Below are positions 43,311-54,975 of a stretch of DNA of 64,000 bases, in pieces. Location of the stretch: contig OZ010792.1 in NCBI GenBank assembly GCA_963932465.1, positions 283,447,836 through 283,511,835 on the forward strand, given 5' to 3'. Origin of the DNA: Maratus speciosus. Taxonomy: Eukaryota; Arthropoda; Arachnida; Araneae; Salticidae. Made by a program: the position numbers and the translations under genes. The notes beneath the pieces are model-generated. The model was not told the DNA's origin, did not search any database, and saw only the letters and a program-made list of their open reading frames with translations. The stretch's first letter is position 1, and each line of letters starts with the position of its first letter.

Positions 43311-45918
43311 TACAGTCGAGTCTCTCTATAACGAAACTTCATACATCGGATTTCTCTATATAACGAATTTTTAGTAGGAACGGGCCCCTTTTCACATGAT
43401 CTCATTAAAAACAGTCTCCATATAGCGAAATATCTATCTCCATATAACGAATTTTTTCATAAAATGTTCTTCATTTATTCAGTTTTAAAAAAGCTTCCAA
43501 ATCACATGGAATCAATTTTCCATCACTGATTCCTGATTTATCGTTCAATACTGAGTTTTTTATCTTACTTTTTTACCTTGAATCTCCTTGTTCTTTATGT
43601 CCAACGAATTCACCCCCTCCCCCCCTCTCCCACACACCTTCCCACATCCTAAACAGTGTTAATTGGATTGTTACACATATAAAAGCGAGATCAGAGAGGT
43701 AATTGAAGCTTAAGGTGAATGAGATCAAATATTATTCAGAATGTTAAATTAAAAAAAATAAACTCTCTTTTAATTAAGCATAAGTCGATATTCGTAATGT
43801 ATTCACTGCCAGAAAGTTCCCGAGATCCACTGGAATGACACGTGACCTGATGCGCTCCACAAAAAAGCGGGCGGAAAAATAGGCACAAGCACGCTATTGA
43901 TCGAATGGAAAATTCTCCCTCGACAACTGCAGCCACGAGAACAGATCACTGTCACCATTTAGAACACGTTTTCATCTATCCAAACTAAAGCTCTCAACTC
44001 TTACAGTTAGAGTACATGTTTATTGTTTCTGGCTTTCTTTAGTGTGAAAGATTCAAAAAACTTAATCTGTTTGAGTGCATTTTTTTTACTGCTTCTGCAA
44101 AAAATGTCTCCTAGGAACTGCATAACTCTCCGTGATAATGTGAAGATTTTGAAAGAAATCGATAAGGGATTGAAAAAAAAGATGTGGCAAAAAATGTTTG
44201 GGATTCAGCAAGCACTACTCTTTCAACCATCATAAAAAATAGAGAGTCAATCACCGAATAGAATTCGGATCTTGATTCGATGAAAAAGAAAGAGGACGTG
44301 CTAATACGAGGACTTAGGCGAAGCAATGTTTAAGTGGATTAAATGGATAAGGGACCGGAATCTACCACTTTCGGGACCAATGATTTTAGAAAAGGCTCTA
44401 GAATATGCTTCATCTCTTGGGCACTCTGACTTCTAAGGCAGCATTGGTTGGCTAGAAAAGTTCAAGAAGAGACATGTGTTATTCCAGAAAACTATCTGCG
44501 GTGAAAGTGCGGATGCTCCGGTGACAGTATGTGAGAACTGGAGTCTTAAAGTAGCAGAAATTCTAAAAGAATTCGCTCCTGAGAACATTTTCAATTCTGA
44601 CGAAACAGGTCTCTTTTACAAGTGTCTCCCAAACAAAACTCTGGCGTTTAAGGAAGATAAACGTTTTGGCGGCAAACAAAGTAAACAAAGGATTACTATT
44701 CTGTTGTGTGCTCACGTGACAGGTAAAGAAAAATTAAAGATGCTAGTCATTGGGAAAAGTAAATCTCCTCGGTGTTTTAGAGGCGTGAAGTCCTTAGAAG
44801 TGGACTATGATTTTAATAAAAAGTCCTGGATGACCAGTGAATTTTTGACAAATGGTTAAAAGCACTTGACAATCAAATGAGAAAACAGCGCCGAAAAATT
44901 GCTTTGCTTATTGATAATTGTCCAGCTCACTGACAAAACTGTGGGGGAAAACTGCAAAATGTTGAAGTTATTTTCTTACCACCCAATTGCACATCAAAAC
45001 TGCAGCCTTTGGACTTGGGGATAATAAAAAATTTAAAGGTGTATTATAAGAAAAGAATTCTTAAGGAACTGATCATAGCAATTAAAAAAATGATCCCACC
45101 CAATACATCATTAGTCTTAGAAAGCATGTTGTGTAACTTTATAAAGCTTGGAGATTTGATGTAACTAACAAAACAATTTGCTTCAAAAAAGCCGGCTTTT
45201 CTAAACTGGAGAATAATGCGGATTCTGAAGACGAAGAAGATGTGGCTTTAGCAGACTTAACAGAGAAATGAATGTTAATTAAGGAACGCGGAAATGTCGA
45301 AGAAAATGTTACTCTTTCTGATTTTTTGGAAGTGGATGACAATCTCACTATTGCGCAGTATCCTACTGATAGTGATATTTTAAGCAGCGTTATGAACAAT
45401 GATGGTGAGGGTGACAATGAGCATGAAAACGAAAACGCACAACAAGAGAAAAAAACATCACGCAGTGAAATGATGGGTTCTTTTGATCTTATAAGGAGAG
45501 GACTTCAAATGGAGGGAAATGTTCTCGATGCAATTTTTCACTCCTTGCTAAAGTGTAAACATTTTTTCGAGAGTGTAACAATTTTGAAATCAAAACAGCG
45601 AAAAATTACAGATTTCTTCGACTAAAATTAATGTAAGTTTTCCTTATGTGATTTTTATTATGCTTTCAAATAAATGTCTCTTCTCTTTTTTGAAACTGAT
45701 TAAATAATTAAGAAATTGAATATTAGGCTAATATTTATAGTGAAACATTTCAAATTCTTAATTAAACACCTCAAAAAAATTTTTGTTCAAAATTTTCACA
45801 TTAAATAGGAATTTTTACTCATTCTCTGTATAACGAATTTCTCTATATAACGAATTTCTCTATATAATGAATTTTTTTACTGGAACAATGGATTTCGTTA
45901 TATAGAGACTCGACTGTA
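43311..45918 (+). mobile_element. Tigger (pogo-type) DNA transposon, 2.6 kb
   Basis: TA at 43311-43312 and 45917-45918 flank CAGTCGAGTCTCTCTATAACG and CGTTATATAGAGACTCGACTG. Further CTCTATATAACGAAT motifs repeat inside both ends (43353, 43440, 45833, 45853), typical of Tigger subterminal regions. It is complete from end to end but its gene is broken. Confidence 0.95.
44104..45625 (+). pseudogene. Tigger transposase (CENP-B-like), broken
   Basis: The order is canonical: CENP-B-type N-terminal helix-turn-helix from 44104 (RDNVKILKEIDKGLKKK, then in another frame STIIKNRESITE), the second DNA-binding part around 44300-44470, then the DDE_1 catalytic core. Catalytic residues are visible as D in NSDETGLFYKCLPNK (44599), D in LLIDNCPAH (44913) and D in LQPLDLGIIKNLK (45012), with 32 residues between the last two. 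The acidic C-terminus ends in SKQRKITDFFD with a stop at 45623-45625, a typical Tigger tail. Inactivating changes: frameshift near 44190, stops near 44259, 44434, 44859 (with frame change), 44931 and 45162, and others. Confidence 0.93.
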
Positions 45919-46254
45919 CTTTCGTATTTATTAAATATCGTAATCTGGGATTACTTGAGGTATTTTCAAAATTCAAACAGTTACCCCGTTGACTGGTGGT
46001 TACTTGTGTCACATATGTAAAATCAACATTAGAATGTTGTGGGATGACAAAAACCATACACAGTTCAGTATAAAATTACACTGATTTTCAAGTATCACAA
46101 TACTTATTACTATAATGCTAAAATAAATCTGAGAAATCATTTATACCCACGGTTGGCAACAGGCGGACCGCGGTCCACATCCGGACAGCGGAAGGATGAA
46201 GCCTGGACTGTCAAAAATGTTTCAATTTTAATAAATATTTTTATTTATATTTAT

Positions 46255-46686
46255 ATATAATAGATACGTTTGAGCCTTTCTGGAGGAATTTGAAGTAAGA
46301 TTTCAAGACTTTGCAGAGATAGGCAAGTTGTCTTAATTCTTTAAATCGCCTTTTGAAGTTGTTCCAGTTGCAGAATGGACTAATGTGGCAGCGAAGTTGT
46401 TCAGCCTTGAAAAAAACCTTTACTTCAAATGGAGATAATTGACTTATAAGGTGACATTTCCTTGCAACTACATCCTCTGGAGAACTTTGAGATAAACATA
46501 TCTCAGGAAAGTGTGAAAATTGTAAAAAACTAGCTATTAACTGGTTACTATGTTTGGCTCCCCATATGTATCTGAAACAACTTTCTCCAAAATGAATTTT
46601 TTGAAGAACAAATATCATTCGAGATTAACGGACGCCCACCATCAAGACACTCTTTGTATTAGTTGCTCACCACATTTATTATGTGT
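46255..46686 (+). pseudogene. hAT transposase C-terminus (ZBED/Charlie-like)
   Basis: The plus-strand reading includes FLEEFEVRFQDFAEIGKLS, FKSPFEVVPVAEWTNVAAKLF and SLEKNLYFKWR, the helical insertion/catalytic tail of ZBED5-like hAT transposases. After frame changes comes FGSPYVSETTFSKMNFLKNK followed by YHSRLTD, the hAT C-terminal dimerisation region (FGSTY.CE..FS.M...K...RSRLTD in the family). Two in-frame stops precede the dimerisation part, and the reading is cut at 46687 by the mariner. The minus-strand 125-codon frame over the same DNA is a shadow. Confidence 0.75.
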
Positions 46687-47597
46687 ACGAGAGGGTGCTG
46701 AAAAGTTCCTGTCTTCAATTACTTATAGTTGAAATAGAAAAACAAAATTAAGCTCATTTGAAAGTTTAATATATTCTTATGTAACTCAAATAATATCAGG
46801 TGTTTCTTATTAAAAGAATTTTTTCTGATGAGGGTGAAAACTGAGATAGCAGGGGCACTAGAAAGTTTTTGGCCTTTAGAGTTACGAGGCGTCATGAAGT
46901 TTTTGTTTTTACAGGGGAAGTCAGCAAAGGACGTTCACGCTGAGATGTCACAAATGCTGGGGATGAAACCTGGATTACATCTATGCTCCAGAAACCAAAG
47001 AACAGTCAAAAGAATGGCGCCATAGGGGGTTCTCGCGGCCGAAGACGTTTCGCACACAGAAATCTGTCAAAAAGGTCCTGGCGTCAGTTTTCTTGGACAA
47101 AGACGGCATTCTGTTAATGGACTACCTACTTCAGGGGTGTAGTATTATCGGATAATATTAAACTACACATCTGGACAAGTTGAAGGAGAGAATCAAGCCG
47201 AGGGAAGTTGACCAATGGGATTTTTTCGTTGCATGATAGAGCACCTGCACACTCGTCCAATGTTGTGGCTGCTAAATGAGGATCATGTGCTTCCAGCTGG
47301 TCAATTATCATCCATATTCACCAAAACTAGCCCCTTCAGACTATTATCTGTTATCGAACTTGAAGAAACACCTTAAGGGTCATAATTTTGAGGACATCGA
47401 AGATGTCAAAGAGGCTGCTGAGAGATGATTTCAGGACAAGTCAAAGGAATTTTATTTCAGAGGACTAGAAAAGCTGCAACAACAATATAACAAGTGTATC
47501 AGTCTCATGGGAGAATATGTTGAATAAATGTGTAATTTCTTAACTCTAGCTACATTCTTTCTAGTCAAAGCCAGGAACTTATCAACACCCCCTCGTA
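46686..47597 (+). mobile_element. Irritans-type mariner inserted in the hAT element
   Basis: TA at 46686-46687 and 47596-47597 flank 46688-47595 (908 bp). Ends: CGAGAGGGTGCTGAAAAGTT and AACTTATCAACACCCCCTCG, about 24 bp with three mismatches, the usual mariner irritans terminal repeat. Removing it rejoins the hAT frame region. Its gene lacks an internal piece. Confidence 0.93.
46828..47526 (+). pseudogene. Mariner (DD34D) transposase with internal deletion
   Basis: The N-terminus keeps part of the first helix-turn-helix (ELRGVMKFLFLQGKSAKDVH). At about 46960 MSQMLG is joined directly to (D)ETWIYIYAPET, deleting the region between helix-turn-helix and catalytic core. Then follow FLDKDGILLMDYL (first catalytic D), LHDRAPAHSSNVV (second D) and YSPKLAPSDYYLLSNLKKH, where the canonical SPDLAPSD has lost its third catalytic D to K. 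Frame changes near 46975, 47040 and 47270 and several stops add to this. Ends CISLMGEYVE then stop. Confidence 0.88.
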
Positions 47598-47879
47598 TGT
47601 AAAAAATTTCAGAACGAATACCTGACTTTTCTATCTTCTATTATATGTATGTGTGTCTAAAAATAAAAATTTTAAAGTAATAAGTACTTATATTACTTAT
47701 GTGATTTTTTTTCTCTGGACATCAATAAAATTTTTCGAAAATATTCCGACCCCACTTAAAATTACTTGCCGACCCCTGATTTATACAAAGCTCTTAACAC
47801 CAAGTTTACATAAATTACTGAAATCCATATTTTCAATTTCAATGAGAAATAAATATTAATTCGGAAGTTCAAAAATAAA

Positions 47880-48335
47880 TGTGTAACGTCTCCTAAAAAC
47901 TTGAACAGGTTGTACTTTAACAATTTTTTTATAACCATTTCCATGGCATCATTTACAATGGGAAACATAGCATCCTTTTTAAAAAAAACAATTTCGGACG
48001 TTTTCGAAAACCTTTTATTTGTACTTGTTCTTCATTTGATATCATTTCAGTAGCAGTACTATATACTTGTTTGGACTTTTCTTTTAAACTGCTTTCATTC
48101 AGGCAAGTTAAACAATGATGTAGGCGTCTGGTTTAAGTCCCTTCATTTGTATGATGCCTTTCTTTAGCACATTAATGATTTCTTCAGCATCAGAATATCG
48201 CAGTCATAGTCAATCAATTAAAATAACGTAGTAAAGTCAATTAAAACAAATCTGAATCTGAATCTTGCGATGAATACGTACTATCATCAACTTGAGCCAA
48301 TTTTTTGGTTGGCTCAAATTTTCCCCATATTGTCC
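47880..48335 (-). pseudogene. Coding-like minus-strand remnant, unidentified
   Basis: Blocks in different frames on the minus strand look like protein: TGHTGTIWGKFEPTKKLAQV then DDSTYSSQDSDSDLF (about 48340-48235), DAEEIINVLKKGIIQMKGLK (about 48200-48140), CLNESSLKEKSKQVYSTATE and QIKGFRKRPKLFF (about 48110-47990), and MFPIVNDAMEMVIKKLLKYN (47968 downward). The repeated switch of frame suggests a decayed gene or several exons. I cannot name the family. It lies just outside the hAT element. Confidence 0.3.
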
Positions 48336-48963
48336 CTGTATGGCCAGTCATTAAAAAAAATTAAATGACAAATTCGAGTATAACCTTTTGAGCCAATAGG
48401 CGGGGGTGAAGTGAATTTTGAGGTTAGGAAAACGCATGGACTATTGTTAAGAGATAAAGAAATAAAAAGTTATAATTAAAAGGAAAACAACTTCATAAAA
48501 TAAATGAATATTTGAACTTATGTAGTTGTATTTTCCATGAATCGTGAAACCATACAAATAACATATTTGAGCACAATTACGCTCAACTGGGATTTCAACG
48601 GGAAACAGGCATGCAAGATCGGCATTAAAAATATTCTCCACAAAGTTGCTAATGTTAATACAGGTAAACAGTTGATGCGCTGATGGGATACCTAGCTGCA
48701 AGACAACTCCACTCCCTGAGAATGAGTGTTTGCGTAACACATACTCGTATTAGAGACATGAAAAAAGAATCTAACCATAATACTATAGATATTATAATAA
48801 AAACATAAAAAGATAAGAAAAGTTTTTATCTCGCAGAAACAGAAGACAAAGATATTAGGAGAATAGGAATGGTCAGTAAATTCGGATTGGCTAATTTGAA
48901 AGTTGGAGGATGAGCTTCGTTGGAATAAACCAGGAAGTCCGAAAAATTTAAGAATTGAGAAAA
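48336..48963. other. Gene-free stretch
   Basis: No recognisable gene; minus frames at 48447-48740 and 48826-49023 carry no domain, and the latter crosses the Helitron start. Confidence 0.4.
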
Positions 48964-49802
48964 TCTATATATATATAAAAGTCTAGTGTGTGTGGGTAAA
49001 GACAGACTTTTCTTCCTAAACATCTACTGCCACCCATACGCGGTTGGTGTGGTTAGATACCCATTGATTTCCTGCCTTTAGTATGGCAGTTTGGTCGCGG
49101 TGGGTGGAAGTGGGGGATTAAAGGGACACTCAATAGAATTCCATTACATTACGGCCTATGGGGGGAGGGGATCTTTTGAGATAGTTTTTTATCTTTATCT
49201 CCATATGTAAAAGACCCAACCCAAACTACTGAACCTAGAAGCATGAAAATTGGGGGGAAATCTGCACTAAGGACGGATTTTTGAAAATCCCCTCCCCTCT
49301 AAAGGGGTTAAACAAGGGGTGGTCGAAAATTTTAGATCATTTGCCATATCTCAGCAGCCGTTTTAATTAGGAGCGTGAAATTCCAGAAAATAAAACTGCT
49401 AAAAAAATAATTCAACACGTGTTTCAGCGATTTTAGTACCCCCCCCCCAAAAAAAAAGGAGGTTTAAAGTGAGGTCGAAAATTTTAGAACAATTGCCCTA
49501 TCTCACCAGCCGTTTTAGTTAGGAGCGTTAAATTCCAGAAAATACATCTGCTAAAAAAATAATTAACCATGTATTTCAGCAATTTTAGAAATCCCCCCCC
49601 CCCCAAAAGAGGTTTAAAAGTGGGGGCGAAAATTTTAGAACATTTGGCATATCTCAGCAGCCATTTTAGGTAAAAGCATGAAATTCAAGATAACAAACAT
49701 ACTAAAAAAAAGGTAAATACATTTAATCTTTGCTAAATATATTTCGTTTTATTCAAGGTTCTTTTAGAGAAACTGACCAGCGAAGCGAGCGAAGTCCGCT
49801 AG
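48964..49802 (+). mobile_element. Non-autonomous Helitron (839 bp)
   Basis: The 5' end is TCTATATATATATAAAAGTC after A; the 3' end is CAGCGAAGCGAGCGAAGTCC, GCTAG, then T. A-TC...CTAG-T is the Helitron boundary signature, with the GCGAAGCGAGCG stem-forming motif just before the end. There is no Rep/helicase. The interior (49320-49740) is a threefold tandem repeat. Confidence 0.85.
49319..49745 (+). repeat. Helitron internal tandem units (3 x ~152 bp)
   Basis: GTCGAAAATTTTAGA(T/A)CA(T/A)TTG and ATATCTCA(G/C)CAGCCGTTTTA recur near 49321, 49473 and 49625, each preceded by a C-rich run of 10-12 bases. Confidence 0.85.
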
Positions 49803-50129
49803 TATTACTATGAAATTTCAAATTTAAGATCGAATAGTGACTAAAAAGATTAATTTTAAGATGTATAAATAAAAATAAAGGTTTAAACGGTTTACAACTG
49901 TCGAAAAATCGCCATAGTCTGAATCAGCAAGCAAAGGAATGATGTTAAATAAATCTACCCAACCCATCCTTTAAAAAAAGGACAATTTTCATTACCATAC
50001 ATTTAAGTTATTGTTTAAAAATAAATATATATCTAGCATAATTTGTAAGAAATTAAAAAAGTAAAGTTTTTTTTTAGCTTAAATAATGAAAAAGAGATAA
50101 ACAACAAAGTATTAACTGAAGAGAACTAC
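49803..50129. other. Gene-free stretch
   Basis: AT-rich. It would be the 3' side of the LINE fragment on the minus strand, but no tail repeat is evident. Confidence 0.4.
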
Positions 50130-50930
50130 TCTACTAAAATAGTAGTATATCTGGATCTTTTACATTTATACGGACTGTGAACATCATAATCCGGGAATTC
50201 ATATACCATATAATTAAAGACATTATAGAGGAAAATATGGAATTTTTTGAGAGAAATTTAGTACGGTTAGCAAGCGAATAAGTTTTAAGATAATTTCTAA
50301 TAGTAGAGTTACGAAGGTACCTAGAACCATTACGAATACATCTGAGCCGTTTATTATAAAAAAAGATAAATGATCCATGCTGGTTTTGCAAGCAAAGCCC
50401 AAGATTGGACAGGTATAAATAATTACAGATAGGATGCAAGTATTGTATATTAGCATTATATTGTGAATAGAGAGAGAGGAGCTGTGAAGAAGAGGGAAAA
50501 GGGATTTAGAAGGGTCAAAGACTTTTCCACGGATACTAAGATTTGTTTTCGAAAAGTGAAGCGTTTAACAATGACAACCCCTAGGTACTTAGCGCTATGT
50601 ACTTAGCGCTATCAGACCAACGGATAGAAATATTGTTAATAGTGATTCTATTGCGAAAGGAGAAAGATCTAGAAAAGCATACAGCAGCAGTTTTAGTTTC
50701 CTTTAACTTGATATGCCACAGAATGCGCCACCCAATGTTAAGATGGTATTGAAAATTTTTATAGAAAAAGTAAGGATGATAGCAGCGTATATAGTGGTGT
50801 CTTCGGGCAAGTAAAGTGAATATAATACGAGGAATATCGTTAAAATATATATATATAAACAGGGTAGGATCCAACAGAGAACCTTGAATTATGCCACATA
50901 TAAGGGAGTGCAAAGTAGAAAATGTGTTGT
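50130..50930 (-). pseudogene. Jockey-type non-LTR retrotransposon, reverse transcriptase C-terminal part
   Basis: On the minus strand from 50913: CGIIQGSLLDPTLF (RT motif normally GIPQGSLLGPTLF), NDIPRIIFTLLA leading to a frameshifted and destroyed Y-A-D-D box, then KLKETKTAAVCFSRSFSFRN and SIRWSDSAKYIAL (RT thumb: WSDSAKYLG in relatives). Further down are YNTCILSVIIYTCPILGFAC and, in the next frame, NKRLRCIRNGSRYLRNSTIR, the conserved C-terminal region of Jockey-clade ORF2 proteins. The N-terminal endonuclease and most of the fingers are missing, so the copy is 5' truncated. Multiple frame changes mark it as dead. Confidence 0.85.
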
Positions 50931-51440
50931 TTATGCAGACGGAAAGTACGGAATATTTAGGAATAGAAATTTTTTCAAATGTATTCAGAAATTTTCCTGC
51001 ATTTCATAGAAAAGCTTCAGAAACTCAGACTAAATTATTTTTATTTATTTATTTTTGTTTGATGCTAAAATAAATATTACTTAATCTGAAATATTTCTAG
51101 TAAGATAATTCTATTAAAAATCTTTTGTCTGCAGCATACCTATTTAAGCTTTTTCAGAGAGCGGAAAGAAATATGCAAGCTGCTTATATGAAGTATCGTA
51201 ATATGAAGTATTTTATGACAGGTGGGATAACTTTGTAACACCTGGTCTAGTTTTCGTATTTCGAATCTCCATAGCTGACGTATCGACTATACGAATCTCC
51301 CGCTTCGTCCGGTATGGTAGGAAAGCAAACAGTGTCGCAATCTCCTAGTACGGTGTGCCACATCACCTAATGACCGTTTCCCGAAGCTCTAATACGAAAT
51401 ATGCATCTTATGGTATTTATTATATTTGGATACATAACCG
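50931..51440. other. Gene-free stretch
   Basis: Holds a short GC-richer patch (51230-51400: TCGTATTTCGAATCTCC, CGTCCGGTATGGTAGG) without identity. The ATTTATTTATTT patch near 51040 is simple sequence. Confidence 0.4.
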
Positions 51441-51479
51441 CAACAAGGATGGTGCGGACGGTGCCCCTGCATCAGGCAC

Positions 51480-52050
51480 CCCCCAATTAAAATAGGCCCG
51501 TGCAGGCTTCATCGGCGCCATCAATTATCTTTAATGATGCGTCAATCATCAACGTAAAAGTTAACGAAGTTTTCGCTCCAGTATCCAAATAGTGTTGCTG
51601 CTGTTCTGCTCAGTTAATATAGCTTAAAATTAAATTATTTCTAAAGCCCTTTAAAAAATTTAATTTTAATAAAATAGGCTCCTTCACAAAATTACTTTTC
51701 ATAAAACATGCACCTTCACAAAATTTCTCTCAATAAAAATAGGCCCCTTCACAAAATTCCTCCTTATAAAATAATACTCATCACAAAATTCAATTTCATA
51801 AAGACATATTCTTCATTAATTATATTTAGTTTGTTAGATTTTAAAATGTATATTTTGTTAATTAAACAAGATTATCAAAAAGCAAAACTTTAGGAGAAGG
51901 GCTTGAAAAGGTTATTATTAATTAATATTTGGTTCGAATTTGAGTAACTGGATTTCATCTTTCGTTATTTTTTACAAAAATATAAAAAAATTCACAAAAA
52001 TAAATTTTACTTTTCACAAAATAGGTCCCTAGAAAAAAAAACCTGCATCG
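51480..52050 (+). repeat. Degenerate short-period repeat, CCTTCACAAAAT words
   Basis: AATAGG(C/T)(C/T)CC, CTTCACAAAATT and TCAT(A/T)AA words recur at 51676, 51709, 51741, 51772 and 52010 with ~32-bp spacing in the centre. Could be a decayed minisatellite within an hAT-like element. No ends are proven. Confidence 0.45.
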
Positions 52051-52650
52051 ACCCAAAATTAATGCCTATTACTATTTTTTTGTATCGCACTACTTGCTAC
52101 ATTACATTTTTTTTCAAAAAACAGCATGCTATACTACGAACTAAGAGAAATTGCAATTAGAGAAGTTTTATCACTTATACTACTTTTTACCATTGGTCAT
52201 AACGTGCCGTTTAAAAATAATACAATGAAAATAATGCAGAATTGCTATCATAAAAAAAGAATTCAGAAAGCGATAAAGACCAAGGTTATTGATACACCAT
52301 ACAGAGTAGATGTGCCATTAATGGACACCCTTATGGAATTTCTTTAAGAATTAATTTTTATTATTAGTTATAATTATTATATTCTAGTTCTTTCAATATT
52401 ATATTAATCTATCAACAATATTTAATCATTCATCTCATAGTCGCATTTCCCAATGCGAACCTAAATTTAATTGTAGATAATAGAAGTAACTTTGACACTC
52501 ATTGTTCCAGTAATGGCCACTCTCTGTTCCAGAAATGGACACCTTACAAAAGAATAGATATAACTGTTTTTATGATTGTATTTTGAACAAGAAATTAATG
52601 AAAGCATATTAAGGAAACAAAATAGTTATTTTCAAAGATTATTTTCAAAT
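52051..52650. other. Gene-free stretch
   Basis: A 73-codon plus frame (52126-52347, ending TPYRVDVPLMDTLMEFL) is followed by GTTCCAGTAATGGCCAC/GTTCCAGAAATGGACAC near-repeats at 52505 and 52530. This might be a transposase tail, but I cannot name it. Confidence 0.3.
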
Positions 52651-52699
52651 AAATTTAAGAATTAAGATCGCAATAGAAAAATAAATCTAAGTTAAACAC

Positions 52700-53771
52700 G
52701 CAACATTTCGACTTATTTAAAAAGATATTTTCCATAAGAAAATATAGGCACCGCAGAATTTCCTGGTCGTGAAATCTTAGGACAAGTACGACCCCTGCTA
52801 AATTTGGCAGATTCCCAGAATAGCCGAGACACCCCATTTGGCGACTTTTCTGACAAGCTCCAAGTACCCCACATACGCCAATCTAAAATGCTGTATCCTG
52901 AAAACTAACGTGATTGGTCCACTTTCCTGAATGCTTCCTGACTGTTTTTTAATACGTCATCACCCTGGAATCATGGAAAATACAACATTTGTAAATAACG
53001 ACGTATTAGAAAACACGGGAAAGCTGATTTTTATGAGATTCAAAATAAAACAAACGATTTAAACACAATTTGCTGAAAAAATGTGTATTCTTTTATTTAT
53101 TTTTTAAATTTTTAAATTACCTAAAGTAAATTTTTAAAGTACCTTTCCAAATCAGAGTAACGATTTAATGATTAAAATTTTCATTTCTCAACAACTTTCA
53201 GAAAAATTCATGGTGTCATTTAATATTTTAAATTACGTGCCTATATCAGAGTAAACATTGAACAAATCATTTCTAATTTACGGAACTCTGAATGCTTCGC
53301 GTTCATAAAAAAATAATATATATCACTGAGTACAGCAGTTCTCGCTCTGTACCAATCTCAAAATGTACAAAATTTGTTAAAGCGACAATCAGTAATCGTG
53401 TATGAACGCTTACGCGTTCATTAACCGAAAAAAAAATCACAGGATTCAGCATTTCTCGCTGAGTAGCAATCTCAAAATTCAGCAGTTATCGCTCTGTAGC
53501 AATCTTAAAATGTACAAAACTCGTAAGGGCAACATACATGAGAAATATACAATAAACGTCTAATATAAAACGCTACAACAAAAAGTGCATAAAATTATTA
53601 ACATACAGACATCTCCTTTCTTGAAAACCAACTCTAAAAATGTTGAATTGCCATAATTTCGTAAACTTCCAGTCAAACTTCATTTAACTTTCCAGCAAAA
53701 AAAATGAACAAATACTCACAATTTCAAATTAAATTACGCAGGTGCTTTAACTTTCAAATTTTACAACTAAA

Positions 53772-53818
<47 letters not shown>

Positions 53819-54085
53819 TTTGACATGCCGATATTCTGTTTTTACAAATGCGGAGTTGAGTTGTCAAAACACCGCTGAGCTAACTGTGAATAAAAGTTTT
53901 CAGGTAGGCGTAACCATCCAATACACAACAAATCAACCAATCCCAATTCAAGCTCAAACCACTGTAGGCGTTGAAAGAATTTACGAAACGAACTGGTAAC
54001 AAGAAAAATCCATTTATCGCCTCGCCAAATTGAACGATGCCAAGTGTCTCGGCTGTTTTGGGATTCAGCCCTAAATTTTTATTGT
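52700..54085. repeat. Region with inverted edge similarity
   Basis: GATTCCCAGAATAGCCGAGACACC near 52811 answers GTGTCTCGGCTGTTTTGGGATTC near 54042 on the other strand, so a decayed foldback or TIR element of about 1.25 kb is possible. Inside, TCGCTCTGTA(C/G)CAATCT and AAAATGTACAAAA recur 147 bp apart (53341 and 53488) and a 39-A run sits at 53778-53816. Confidence 0.4.
53778..53816. repeat. Poly-A run (39)
   Basis: The longest homopolymer in the window; length in a real genome is likely variable. Confidence 0.9.
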
Positions 54086-54631
54086 TTATTTTTTATAGAC
54101 AAAAAACTTTGAAGGACGTCCATTGCTGGCCCATCTACCCTATACATTCACAAAGAAAAAGCACCCAGTTTTATAAAACTATGAATCATACCTCATTATT
54201 TTTAAATAATAATAATTTTAATGATTTTACCATTTTTTTTTCATTAGATTCAAATATTTACATACCTTTGTAATGGTTATCTTTTTTTTCCCAGCCGATA
54301 AACGGCAAAGAATGTAAAAATCCAATTAAGAACACAATGAGATGAGACTCTATGACGATTAGCACTACACTGTTATAAAAATACTTCATCATGATTACCC
54401 AGCTAACTTTTATTATTATCACCTTAATATATAATATTTTTAGAATTTCGGGTAATAAAGTAAACCTAGCACTTGTGTTCCGGCATCTCCTAAAAAATGG
54501 CGGTCTTTTCACAAACAGGTGTTTTTTTTTTCATTGTTCGCCAGTTTACTTGCGGTCAGAGCAGACAATTTTTCTACATTTACACAGTTATGAGATTTAT
54601 CAACCGATAACAACTGACAAACTTAATGCCA

Positions 54632-54975
54632 TAAACTAAATACACATTAAAACAGGTAATTTTTTGTACAAAATGTGTAATTTTTATGACAAGTGGGTGA
54701 TTGTAGAAATTTATACATATATCTGTGTATATATAACTATGGGGAAATTACAATAACACATCAATTCGTGTAAATTTAGGCATAACACATTTATTTATGT
54801 TTTTCAAGTGATAACAAATTATACACTTAGTTTCAGAGGCTAAATACACATAAAAACAGGTATGTTTTTAAAACAAATGTGCAAATTTTATGACAAGTGT
54901 GTAATCTTAGTAAATTACACATATATATGAGTAAAATTACCTAGTTTACGCATTTATTTTTTAGAGTGCAGTAAG
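54632..54975 (+). repeat. Imperfect ~205-bp duplication
   Basis: TAAATACACATTAAAACAGGTA (54636) and TAAATACACATAAAAACAGGTA (54841) start two copies, each with TTATGACAAGTG and TACACATATAT words. The second copy ends TTTTTTAGAGTGCAGT, which looks like a MITE end, but no partner was found. Confidence 0.55.

Larger units (their letters stand above)
46139..47786 (+). mobile_element. hAT-Charlie-type element with exact 8-bp duplication, hosting a mariner
   Basis: ATTTATAC at 46139-46146 and 47779-47786 are exact duplicates. The element starts CCACGGTTGGCAA (46147) and ends TTGCCGACCCCTG (47778), matching the familiar CAGGGGTCGGCAA termini of hAT-Charlie elements. After removing the inserted mariner it is about 720 bp: an internal deletion derivative that keeps only the transposase C-terminus. 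Confidence 0.9.

Noticed and set aside
46241..46618. 125-codon minus-strand frame as a gene
   Set aside because: The plus strand of the same DNA reads as hAT transposase C-terminus, so the minus frame is a shadow.
54037..54273. 78-codon plus frame as an exon
   Set aside because: Its start lies in the segment mirrored near 52.8 kb and the rest is low-complexity N/F-rich sequence.
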